Virus record (IMG/VR): IMGVR_UViG_3300025120_000274
Coordinates: 1-32,698 of that record
DNA: 32,698 nt
Source of the DNA: a virus
Reading direction: 5' to 3' (one strand)
Made by a program: the position numbers and the translations under genes. The notes under the pieces were generated by a model, which did not search any database, had not been told where the DNA came from, and saw only the letters and a list, made by a program, of their open reading frames with translations. Below, piece after piece: positions 8,877 to 17,655 of this stretch. Within the stretch, counting starts at the first letter, position 1, and the number at the start of each line of letters is the position of its first letter.

Positions 8877-11800
8877 ATGCCAGAATTTATCCATTCCTTC
8901 ACTAGGGGGAAAATGAATAAAGATCTTGATGAGCGATTGGTGCCAAATGGCGAATATCGTGATGCTTTAAATTTAGATATTGCAAACTCAGAAGGATCAA
9001 ATGTAGGTGCTTTACAAAATGTAAAAGGTAATGTGGAGCTAAGAGGTAAAGCCGACGACTTAAATGGCTGGCAGGCAAATTATATAGAGGATTTGTCTAA
9101 TCCTGTTTGTATTGGATCAATAAGAAACGATATAGATGAAAAAATATATTGGTTTATTGCTTCTGACAATGTGAGCGCTATTGCTGAGCTTGATACTACA
9201 ACTGGATATATTTACCCTATATTGGTGGATAAAAACAATATATTAAAGTTCAGTAAAGACTATTTAATAACCGGTATAAATATATTAGACAAGTTTTTGT
9301 TTTGGACAGACGATCAGACAGAACCTAAGAAAATTAACGTTGAAAAGTTTAAGGCTGGCTCTTGTGATTTTAATACACACACAAAAATACCCGAATGGAA
9401 TCCAGACCAAGATAATTATACAGAGGTTAACTGCGGGTTTGTTGGAGCAACAGAGCCGGACTTTACAGAAGAAGATGTAACTGTAATTAAAAAATCCCCT
9501 CTTACAGCACCAACCATCAATGCAGCGGCATCGCCTTTTGGGAACGATATAGCTGGTACAGGGATTGATCCAGTTTATGCTTTTGCAGATGCCCCTATCC
9601 CCGGCCAAACGACAGGATTTGAAAATTTTACCTATACTCCTCAGGTCTTGATAGACCCTCTCGTACAAGAATCATTACCTACATATGGTGAATTTTTAGC
9701 GAACACAACGGGGCCAAACGGCAACCCAACCTATTATAACAATAGTAATCTTCCTGCAAATTGGAACGGAAGAGTCAATTTTACTTTAGAAAGTATTTAT
9801 GGAACAGACCCGGCTACAGGAGAATCTGTTTGGCAAATAAATGATATTATATTTTTGCAAGGATCAAAAACTGACGATTTTAATGAAACGCTAGAATATC
9901 AGGTTACTATAAAAATTACAGCTATAAACAATCTTGTAATAACCGGAGAAATTCAGGCTATTTCTAGTGGTATATTAAGATTTTTAGATATAAATCTTAA
10001 TCCTTCCCTTGTAAGTTGGGAAATTGTTTTAAAGGAGCAGGATCCGATGTACGAGTATGTTTTTCCAAGATTTGCTTATAGGTGGAGGTACATAGACAAT
10101 GAATATTCTGCATTTTCTCCTTTTTCCAAAGTAGCTTTTATCGGGAATAGATTTAAATACGTATCTTCGGATGGGTATAATATAGGTATGACAAATAATA
10201 TAAGAAAGCTTATTGTAGAATCTTTAACCCATGGGTCCGAAGAGGTTGCTGAGATAGAAATATTATATAAAGAATCCAATAATACATCAGTTTACTCTAT
10301 AGACTCAATAAAGAAAAAAGAATTTGCTCCCTATAATGCTGGAGCACCGGCTCTTCCTACAATATTTGAAATTAAATCTGAAGTTATAGGCCAAACTGTA
10401 CAAGCAAATCAACTTTTGCGCCCATGGGATAATGTTCCTAGAAAAGCCAAGGCCCAAGAAATTATAGCAAATAGAGTGGTATATGGCAACTATTTGCAAA
10501 ATTATACAGTAGATTCAACCCTGGATTTAAAAGTTAGCACAACTAATATTGCTCACCCAGGTAGTAGTAATGTAGAAAACCCTGAGGTAACGCTTGAGGA
10601 GTCGGAGATTAGGATGCCGCATGAATCTTTAAAAACAATTAGAACTTATCAAACAGGAATTGTGTTTAAGGACGAATTCGGAAGAGAGACCCCTGTTGTT
10701 ACAAATAAAAATGCGTCTATAAAATTAGAAATAAATAATTCAGATAAATTAAATAAAATAACTGTGGAGCCCATTAGCTCTGCTCCTAGCTGGGCAACTC
10801 ATTATAAGTTTTTTGTTAAAGATACATCTAACGAGTATTACAATTTAGCTTTAGATAGGTTTTACGAAGCAGAGGACGGTAATGTATGGTTATCTTTCCC
10901 CTCTTCAGAAAGGAATAAGGTTGACGAAGAAACATATTTGATACTTAAAAAGCAGCATGACAACAACATTGCCATTGAAAATTTAGTAAAATACAAAATA
11001 TTATCGATAAAGAGCAGCGCTCCCGATTTTATAAAAACTTTTGATATTGCAGTGGTGCAGGGTAATGCTACTAATCTTCAAGGTTTTGAACCTGGATTTG
11101 TGCAAATTAGTTTTAATTCAACCACGGATTTTAGCGGGAAATTGCAAGGTGGGTTTTTAGTGGAAATTTTTTCCGGAGGAGTGTCTGATAGATATATAAT
11201 AAGCGGAGGCGAATGTACTGGATCAACTACCTTTAATGTTACCATAGATCTAGAAAGAGAACTTGGCCAAGATACCGCGTTTTTGCAAGGCGCTACTGGG
11301 GCAAATATAAGAATATATGAACCTAAAGTGGAAAATGAACCTGAATTTGAAGGTAGGTTTTTTGTAAAAATAAATAGAGATTTTGCTTTTGACACAAATA
11401 TTATAGCGCCTTTTGACGCTTTGGAAAAAAGATATGGTATTTTAGCAAGTTTAGACTTTAAATCTCCAGAAGCATATCAAAATATAAATAGTGGGTGGGG
11501 GAATAGCACGAGATGGCACAGAATGGGCTGGCATCATATTGATAGAGGAGAAGCGGGTACAGATTCTGGCTGTAGATCACGATATCGAAGAGTAGGGCAT
11601 GGTCAAGTGGGTAACAATATTGCTCAAGGTATTATAGATATTTTTGGAGTAGTTCAATACGATAGCCAATTTTTAGGGTGTATTTTTTCAGGGCCAAAAA
11701 GTGTAATGCACGAAAGAGGTTGCAACGGAAGCGGAGGAGGAACTGCTTGCGGGCAAACATTTTACGATGATGTGGCAGCCGGTTCTTTAATAAGAATAGT

Positions 11801-14486
11801 AATGAACGACGGCACCAAAACGGAGCCTTATCGAGTTAGAAGAGTAGAAAAAAGCTCTAGTCATTTTAGAGGAAGAAAAAGAGGAGCTTGCACACTAGGC
11901 TGCACGGATTGCCAGAAAAACACGGATGGGAATAAAGCTTGTACAATGGCTATAGAGTTAGTTCGTCCTATATCAGATTTATTTGTAGGCAATGGAACCA
12001 CAGCAGCACTTAACAATATAAAAGGCTACGAATTAGTAAGAGAAATAATAAGCGACAGAAATAAACTTTTAACTTCTACAAATCCCGCAATATTTGAAAC
12101 TGAGCCTAAGGAGGCTGTTGATTTAGATTTATATTACGAATCCTCTAACGCTTTTCCGATAGCTCAATATAATTCTACTCAAACTTTAGATTATTATAAT
12201 TGCTTTTCTTATGGGCAAGGAGTGGAATCAAATAGGATTAGGGATGATTACAACGCTCCTACTATAGACAAAGGGCCAAAGTTATCGGCACCTTTAGATG
12301 AGCCATACGCAGAGGAAAGAAGAGGTAGTGGCATGATATTTTCTCAGATATACAACTCAACATCGGGAATAAATAGATTAAATCAATTTATACAAGCAGA
12401 GCCTATTACTAAGGATTTGAACCCTATACATGGTACTATCCAAAAAATGCACGCACGGGACACTGACGCTATTGTTTTGTGTGAGGATAAATGCTTTAGA
12501 ATATTAGCAAATAAAGATGCGTTATTTAATGCCGATGGGAGCGCAAATGTAACTTCAAATCAGGCTGTTTTAGGCCAAGCTGTACCGTATGCAGGCGAGT
12601 TTGGTATTTCAAAAAACCCTGAATCGTTTGCATCATATGGATTTAGAGCTTATTTTTCAGACAAAAACAGAGGCGCAGTAATAAGACTCTCTGTAGACGG
12701 TATTACAAATATAGCTGAAAAAGGTATGACAGACTTTTTTAATGATAATTTAAAAGCGTCTACCAATATAATAGGTAGTTATAATGATAGAAAAGACTTA
12801 TATAATTTAACAGTAGATTCTTTATCAACTCAGTGGCAAAACGCTTTTAATACTAGCCAAACCTACCAATTGAACCCAGACTGTAATGCTGGATCGATTA
12901 CAGCTTCCTTAGAGGGGACAACCATATCTTTTAAAGAAACCGTTGACGGTTGGACAAGCCGCAAATCTTTTATACCAGAAAGCGGGGTTAGTATAAATAA
13001 TTTGTATTATACATTTAAAGATGGCAGAATATATGAGCACGGATTGAATGTAGCAGCTAATAATTTTTATAGAGTTCAGCACGAAAGTTCTTTTAATTTA
13101 TTAATTAATGAACAGCCTAATATTGTAAAAGGATATAGCACTATAAACTATACCGGAACAAGATCAAGAAGACTCGAATACCAACATAATCAAAAATTTT
13201 ATTCTATAGCAGAAATAAACGCTCTTCAGGTTATACCAACAAGTGTCCAGCAAAAAAGGCCAGGGTGGTATGTAAATTATATTAAAACAGACCTTGAAGG
13301 AGGAGAAGTAAAAGAATTTGAGAAAAAAGAAGGTAAGTATTTTAACTATATAAAAGGTTTAGAAATATTTAATGATTGTGATCTTATAGGCGACGGTATA
13401 GACAACCCGGATATAATTGATGCAGATCCACAGAATTATATATTAACGTTTACTATTGATCCTACTTGCAGTGACACAGGAGGCACAACGCCTGACACAA
13501 TACAATATTTTGTTAACATATGGGCCGGTAGAAAAGCTTTGGCCAACAACACTATTGATTTGGATATAGAGCCAATAACATCAAGTGCACAAGATGTTAA
13601 ATGTGCTATTGAAAATTTCTACACAACTATAACTCCTTTCCAAAATTACGCGCAAGTTGTAAACACGGGGACAGTGTTTTCTTACGTATTTAGTGATGGC
13701 TTGCAGGCTGGGACTCAAATGTATAATCACCTAACCAATGAGGCCATAACTCAAGCAGGCGCTTATTTATTTGTAAATACACCAGCTGATCAAACGTCAG
13801 ATATAGTTAACCATGCAGGGTTAGACGTAAATAATCCAATAGCCGTTCCGGCATCTTATTATGTAATGATATTAGGGGCAGATGGTAAAATTGCATCTTA
13901 TACACAATATAATACGCTTAACCCATGCGTAGGAGATCCTGAAAAAGCAGTATACACTTTTAGCAATTATTCATCAAGTAAGTTTCCTTTTGAAACACCC
14001 AATGTTGCTGTTATTACACATTATAATCCAACAATAGGCGGGACTTCTACAGATGCTCAATTAATTTGTGCACACAAAAATGCATTTAGCGAGTATTTTG
14101 CAAACGCATTACCAGGATGTTCACCCCCTAGCGGTGCAGAGCCTTGTAAAACGGCTAGTGGCATTGGATCTCTTGGGTATTATTATTCGGCAGCACAAGG
14201 CGGATCAGACACTATCGCTGTAGGCACTCAGCTTTATGGTTACAGCGCATCTCAAGAACAATACATACCAGCTTTCCCAAATGGATATGTTGGCATTGTT
14301 GACATAACTAACTATAATAATAATTTAATATTACCTGGAAGAGTAGGGACAACATTTACGCCACAAAGTTTTTGGGATAATGTAGCTACTCTTGATAATA
14401 AGTGGAAAATAATAAGAATAGATAGCAATGGAGTAATTACTCACTTAGACCAGATAAATCAGATTACAAACCCAACATGCCCTTAA
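8877..14486 (+). CDS. Large tail tube / stabilisation protein with propeller-like N-terminus, 1869 aa
   Basis: This is probably a tail nozzle component in the place of T7 gp12 (tail tubular protein B), greatly enlarged. The N-terminus KMNKDLDERLVPNGEYRDAL is the hallmark of the stabilisation/tail proteins of crAss-like and marine podoviruses. It continues into beta-propeller-like repeats, including KIYWF at 89-93 and FLFWTDDQTEPKKINVE with WTD at 143-145. A block near residues 1228-1265 (VPYAGEFGISKNPESFASYG, then AYFSDKNRGAVIRLS) matches a block I know from structural proteins of marine phages. Between them lies a cysteine-rich stretch with Cys 899, 935, 949, 958, 1005, 1009, 1012 and 1022, and a Trp/His motif at 880-887. 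The C-terminal 400 residues are repetitive beta-rich and may be receptor-facing. Its length is over twice that of T7 gp12 (794 aa), so it may combine tube and fibre-anchor roles. Confidence 0.7.
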   Translation: MPEFIHSFTRGKMNKDLDERLVPNGEYRDALNLDIANSEGSNVGALQNVKGNVELRGKADDLNGWQANYIEDLSNPVCIGSIRNDIDEKIYWFIASDNVSAIAELDTTTGYIYPILVDKNNILKFSKDYLITGINILDKFLFWTDDQTEPKKINVEKFKAGSCDFNTHTKIPEWNPDQDNYTEVNCGFVGATEPDFTEEDVTVIKKSPLTAPTINAAASPFGNDIAGTGIDPVYAFADAPIPGQTTGFENFTYTPQVLIDPLVQESLPTYGEFLANTTGPNGNPTYYNNSNLPANWNGRVNFTLESIYGTDPATGESVWQINDIIFLQGSKTDDFNETLEYQVTIKITAINNLVITGEIQAISSGILRFLDINLNPSLVSWEIVLKEQDPMYEYVFPRFAYRWRYIDNEYSAFSPFSKVAFIGNRFKYVSSDGYNIGMTNNIRKLIVESLTHGSEEVAEIEILYKESNNTSVYSIDSIKKKEFAPYNAGAPALPTIFEIKSEVIGQTVQANQLLRPWDNVPRKAKAQEIIANRVVYGNYLQNYTVDSTLDLKVSTTNIAHPGSSNVENPEVTLEESEIRMPHESLKTIRTYQTGIVFKDEFGRETPVVTNKNASIKLEINNSDKLNKITVEPISSAPSWATHYKFFVKDTSNEYYNLALDRFYEAEDGNVWLSFPSSERNKVDEETYLILKKQHDNNIAIENLVKYKILSIKSSAPDFIKTFDIAVVQGNATNLQGFEPGFVQISFNSTTDFSGKLQGGFLVEIFSGGVSDRYIISGGECTGSTTFNVTIDLERELGQDTAFLQGATGANIRIYEPKVENEPEFEGRFFVKINRDFAFDTNIIAPFDALEKRYGILASLDFKSPEAYQNINSGWGNSTRWHRMGWHHIDRGEAGTDSGCRSRYRRVGHGQVGNNIAQGIIDIFGVVQYDSQFLGCIFSGPKSVMHERGCNGSGGGTACGQTFYDDVAAGSLIRIVMNDGTKTEPYRVRRVEKSSSHFRGRKRGACTLGCTDCQKNTDGNKACTMAIELVRPISDLFVGNGTTAALNNIKGYELVREIISDRNKLLTSTNPAIFETEPKEAVDLDLYYESSNAFPIAQYNSTQTLDYYNCFSYGQGVESNRIRDDYNAPTIDKGPKLSAPLDEPYAEERRGSGMIFSQIYNSTSGINRLNQFIQAEPITKDLNPIHGTIQKMHARDTDAIVLCEDKCFRILANKDALFNADGSANVTSNQAVLGQAVPYAGEFGISKNPESFASYGFRAYFSDKNRGAVIRLSVDGITNIAEKGMTDFFNDNLKASTNIIGSYNDRKDLYNLTVDSLSTQWQNAFNTSQTYQLNPDCNAGSITASLEGTTISFKETVDGWTSRKSFIPESGVSINNLYYTFKDGRIYEHGLNVAANNFYRVQHESSFNLLINEQPNIVKGYSTINYTGTRSRRLEYQHNQKFYSIAEINALQVIPTSVQQKRPGWYVNYIKTDLEGGEVKEFEKKEGKYFNYIKGLEIFNDCDLIGDGIDNPDIIDADPQNYILTFTIDPTCSDTGGTTPDTIQYFVNIWAGRKALANNTIDLDIEPITSSAQDVKCAIENFYTTITPFQNYAQVVNTGTVFSYVFSDGLQAGTQMYNHLTNEAITQAGAYLFVNTPADQTSDIVNHAGLDVNNPIAVPASYYVMILGADGKIASYTQYNTLNPCVGDPEKAVYTFSNYSSSKFPFETPNVAVITHYNPTIGGTSTDAQLICAHKNAFSEYFANALPGCSPPSGAEPCKTASGIGSLGYYYSAAQGGSDTIAVGTQLYGYSASQEQYIPAFPNGYVGIVDITNYNNNLILPGRVGTTFTPQSFWDNVATLDNKWKIIRIDSNGVITHLDQINQITNPTCP

Positions 14487-14501
14487 TTAAATACTTATAA
14501 T

Positions 14502-16115
14502 ATGCCATCAATAAACAATTACACTTTTTCAGAACCTGTATTTAACATTCCAGAGGAATCAAATATAGTGACCTTAGTGGGGGCAACTGCAGTAATAACA
14601 ATTACACCTAACACTGGTTTCACGGCAACCGCTGGGGATTTTTCAACTACAAGCTTTAATGCTACTTACATATCAAATGTTGCTTTTACTCAAAGTGGCA
14701 ATAATGTACTATGTACAATGACCCTAGTTAATACAACCACAATGCCATCTAGCAACTTGACTTTAGGTTTATGTGTATCAGGTTCCGCGGTAGAAAAATT
14801 AATAACTATAGGCGGAAAATATAGCGCGGTCGTTGGATCAAACGTTACAGGCGACTCGTCTGAAACCGATGTAGTATACAGCGCTAGCGGCATTATGTCA
14901 ACAGTTAGTTCTTTATTTACAAAAACTTATAATGCAGCTACGGGTTATTTTTGGGAGGGGACCAGTATACCTTCTATAAATATTGTAAAAGGCAATCAAA
15001 AACATTATTCAATTGCACAAACGCCTACATTTGATGCCTCAAATAGACTGACAAATATAGCTTACGCTGTTAGTTATCAGTTTCCAGGTAAAGATGTTTC
15101 AGGCGATGAAATTTCTATTAATGTGCCGTCAACTCAGGAAATATATGTTCCTGTTGCTAAGATTTTTGGTTACAACTTTAATACAGCTGGCTTGGGTAAT
15201 CTGCCTAGTGTTAGAAACCTTACTGTTTTTGGAGGTGAAGGCGCTGCTGTTACGGCAACCTTAACATATGGCGCTACCAGTACTATTATAATAAACAATG
15301 AAACTATAACGGCTTTAGGGCAAATTACTAAACCTGTAGCATTCCCTGAGCTAATAAAAGGAGACCCTGATGTTAATTATACTTTAACATTAACAGGAGA
15401 CTTGCCGTCTGGGGGATTAACACAGCCGAATCCAATATTAGTCAAGCAAAGAGACGAAATATTAATAAGATTCCTTGCTACAACAGCAAACCCAATATCA
15501 GGCTTTACGCAGGTTAATAGACAATTTAAGCCTTTAACGCAATCGCCATTCCAAAACCCGCCAACAGAAACGGGTATTGGGGCCCCTTTTGGCAATTGGC
15601 TTGTTAAAATAAATAGCACAATTACTGCATTGTCTGGAACAATAGCAGTTGCGAGGCAGCTTGACGATGATCATATAAGTGATTTTAGCAATACCACAGT
15701 TGTAGGGCTAGGCGATACGCCTGTTACAGCAACAGGAGCTCAATCGAGCGTAACATCTTTAATAATATCTGACACTACGGATATTGTTGCTGGCATGCAA
15801 TTTAATAATCAAAACAGAAACCCCAATGGTGGAAACTCTTTCGCTAGGTCTCCTTTGGCGCCATATACGCATTCAGTTTCTAGCGTAGACAGCTCTACAC
15901 AATTAACTGTATCACCATCTATAACCGTGTCTAATGGCGAGCTTCTTTCTTTTACAAATAGCAAAGGTACATTTTTTAATATTACAGAAAGTAATATAAA
16001 ACAAATAAACTCAACCAGCGTGCAACTTGAGGCCTTAATAGCTATAGTAAACATAGGAGATAGCGATATTGATTTTACGCTTAATCTAGATAACTTAATA
16101 ACACATACACCGTAA
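14502..16115 (+). CDS. Beta-rich putative tail/fibre protein, 537 aa
   Basis: I do not recognise a named family. The protein is rich in Thr, Ser, Asn, Gly and Ile with very few Cys or charged helices, and alternates short strands and loops throughout (for example VVGATAVITITPNTG-like patterning near the N-terminus, and NYTLTLTGDLPSGG around residues 287-300). This composition is typical of phage fibre, baseplate or immunoglobulin-like decoration proteins. It lies right after the large tail protein and its stop overlaps the next start (TAATG at 16113-16117), so the two are co-translated. It may be a fibre shaft or an adhesin subunit. No transmembrane segment or enzymatic motif is visible. Confidence 0.55.
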   Translation: MPSINNYTFSEPVFNIPEESNIVTLVGATAVITITPNTGFTATAGDFSTTSFNATYISNVAFTQSGNNVLCTMTLVNTTTMPSSNLTLGLCVSGSAVEKLITIGGKYSAVVGSNVTGDSSETDVVYSASGIMSTVSSLFTKTYNAATGYFWEGTSIPSINIVKGNQKHYSIAQTPTFDASNRLTNIAYAVSYQFPGKDVSGDEISINVPSTQEIYVPVAKIFGYNFNTAGLGNLPSVRNLTVFGGEGAAVTATLTYGATSTIIINNETITALGQITKPVAFPELIKGDPDVNYTLTLTGDLPSGGLTQPNPILVKQRDEILIRFLATTANPISGFTQVNRQFKPLTQSPFQNPPTETGIGAPFGNWLVKINSTITALSGTIAVARQLDDDHISDFSNTTVVGLGDTPVTATGAQSSVTSLIISDTTDIVAGMQFNNQNRNPNGGNSFARSPLAPYTHSVSSVDSSTQLTVSPSITVSNGELLSFTNSKGTFFNITESNIKQINSTSVQLEALIAIVNIGDSDIDFTLNLDNLITHTP

Positions 16116-16462
16116 TGGCAAATATAACATTAACATTTTCAAATCCATTACCTGAAACTATACAAGTGGGAGATATTGCTTGGTATGTAGATTCTTCTGC
16201 TGCTGTAGGAACTGGCCAGCAAGAGTTTCAAATGGGACCAATAATATCCTATACTGTGACTCCTCCTTACCAGGTAGTAATAAACGCAGCCGTTGGTGTC
16301 CAGCCGCCCACGGCAAATGATTTTGTATTTTATGTAAAAGACCCCATAGCCAAAGTAGGTCAATTAAAGGGGTATTTCGCAGAAGTTCAATTTAGAAATA
16401 ACAGTACGGCATTTGCAGAATTATTTTCAGTAGGCAGCGAAGTGTTTGAAAGTAGCAAATAA
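16115..16462 (+). CDS. Small beta-rich putative tail protein, 115 aa
   Basis: The family is not recognised. The protein is beta-rich, beginning NITLTFSNPLPETIQVGDIA and containing DIAWYVDSS, a pattern of short strands and turns with Pro and Gly. The start codon shares one base with the upstream stop (TAATG), showing tight translational coupling to the 537-aa protein and suggesting that they work in fixed ratio, for example as subunits of the same fibre or collar. It is too short for a full fibre. No motif for enzymatic function is visible. Confidence 0.55.
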   Translation: MANITLTFSNPLPETIQVGDIAWYVDSSAAVGTGQQEFQMGPIISYTVTPPYQVVINAAVGVQPPTANDFVFYVKDPIAKVGQLKGYFAEVQFRNNSTAFAELFSVGSEVFESSK

Positions 16463-16479
16463 TACGTAATAATAATTAT

Positions 16480-16968
16480 ATGCCTAAAAATAAAATAAAA
16501 TCAAATAATAACAAATTAAGCACATTTACTCACCAGTTGGAATGTGTGCAAGACGTAATGATAGAAAACAATCATTTAGAATACGTATATGGCGATGGTA
16601 AAAATTTAGTTAATAATGAAATTTTCAGAATTGAAAACGATTTTTCTGACCAATTGTACATGCGCAAAATGTATATGCCCAAAGAATCCGTTGTTATTAG
16701 CGCAATGCATCATACAGAGCATTTTTGGTTTTTATTAAAGGGAAGAATACTGGTAACCACAGACGGGGAACAAGTCGAGCACATAGCTCCTTGTTTTGAA
16801 AAGTCTATGAAAGGTGCAAAAAGATTAATATTAGCCCTGGAGGACTCTTTATTTATAAATGTACATAAAAACCCGACAAACACTAAAGATATGAGCAAGG
16901 TTGAAGAGTATTTATACTCTATAACCATCGAAGAATACAACAAAAAAGAAAAATTATGGCAGGAATAG
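16480..16968 (+). CDS. Cupin-fold protein in the tail gene cluster, 162 aa
   Basis: The C-terminal two thirds look like a single cupin beta-barrel. Motif 1 is MHHTEHFWFLLKGRILVTTDGE with His77, His78, Glu80, His81 and Gly88. Motif 2 is the region APCFEKSMKGAKRLILALED followed by SLFINVHKNP, where the conserved P/G turn and the final His129 fall where a metal-binding His is expected. The first ~50 residues are Asn/Lys-rich. Cupins bind metals or sugars and need not be enzymes. Here the gene is surrounded by virion genes and its last 13 bases overlap the start of the next gene, so it is likely an assembly helper or virion component rather than a metabolic enzyme, which is inference. Substrate and metal cannot be read from the sequence. 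Confidence 0.65.
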   Translation: MPKNKIKSNNNKLSTFTHQLECVQDVMIENNHLEYVYGDGKNLVNNEIFRIENDFSDQLYMRKMYMPKESVVISAMHHTEHFWFLLKGRILVTTDGEQVEHIAPCFEKSMKGAKRLILALEDSLFINVHKNPTNTKDMSKVEEYLYSITIEEYNKKEKLWQE

Positions 16969-17627
16969 CAACAGCAATGATGGTAGGTGGCGCGGCTAAA
17001 AGCGCACTAGGCGGGTTAACAAGCATAGCTTCGGGCATTATAGGCTCAGGTAAAAGAAAAGCTGAGCAAAGAGAGGCCCAGAGGCAATTTAATAAAAGAA
17101 TGTCTGAGTTTGAAAACTTAGATACAAGTAATCTATATAGAAATATGGATAATACTTATGAGGATTTAACTGTTAATCAACAGCAGGCGGACTATACCCG
17201 TAGGCAACAGGAGCAAGGCCTTGCTAACGTTATGGGGGGAATGCAGGGTGCTGCGGGGGGTTCTGGTATTGCGGCGTTAGCACAATCTTTAGCTAATCAA
17301 TCTTCGCAAAATGCAGAAAGATCAGCAGTTTCAATAGGGCAACAAGAATCTAGAAATCAAATGCTATCTGCGCAGCAGCAAGCTAGAAATAATGTAATGG
17401 AAATTCAAGGCCAGGAAAAGTCCAGAGCTTTGCAAAGAGAAAAAACGGAAACATTATTAGGCATGTCCCAACAGAGGCTAGGTGCTGCTAATGCCGCTAG
17501 GCAGCAGGCCACTCAGGCTATTGTTGGTGGAGTAGGCGGAGTCATGGGAGCTGGTGCTGATGCTCTTGGCGATATGAACGCTGCAAAAGGAGCCGGCGGG
17601 ACTCCAGCTATGGCTGCATTATTCTAA
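16956..17627 (+). CDS. Internal virion protein, T7 gp14-like, 223 aa
   Basis: This is probably the first of the ejected inner-core proteins that form a channel across the outer membrane at infection. Residues 1-34 are a Gly/Ala/Ile-rich hydrophobic segment (IATAMMVGGAAKSALGGLTS) able to insert into membranes. Residues 34-175 are Gln/Arg/Glu-rich helices with coiled-coil character. The C-terminus is again Gly/Ala-rich (IVGGVGGVMGAGADALGDMN). This hydrophobic-helix-hydrophobic plan and the size (T7 gp14 is 196 aa) match gp14-like proteins, and the next two genes fit gp15 and gp16 positions. It starts inside the cupin gene (13-base overlap) in another frame, so the two are co-translated. Sequence identity to T7 is not claimed. 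Confidence 0.72.
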   Translation: MAGIATAMMVGGAAKSALGGLTSIASGIIGSGKRKAEQREAQRQFNKRMSEFENLDTSNLYRNMDNTYEDLTVNQQQADYTRRQQEQGLANVMGGMQGAAGGSGIAALAQSLANQSSQNAERSAVSIGQQESRNQMLSAQQQARNNVMEIQGQEKSRALQREKTETLLGMSQQRLGAANAARQQATQAIVGGVGGVMGAGADALGDMNAAKGAGGTPAMAALF

Positions 17628-17655
17628 TAATAGTTAGTAAAATAAATTAAAAAAA

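Noticed and set aside
9285-9668. 127-aa - strand frame opposite the large tail protein
   Set aside because: Cys/Arg-rich shadow of the opposite strand with no recognisable motif; the + strand frame has recognisable conserved blocks.
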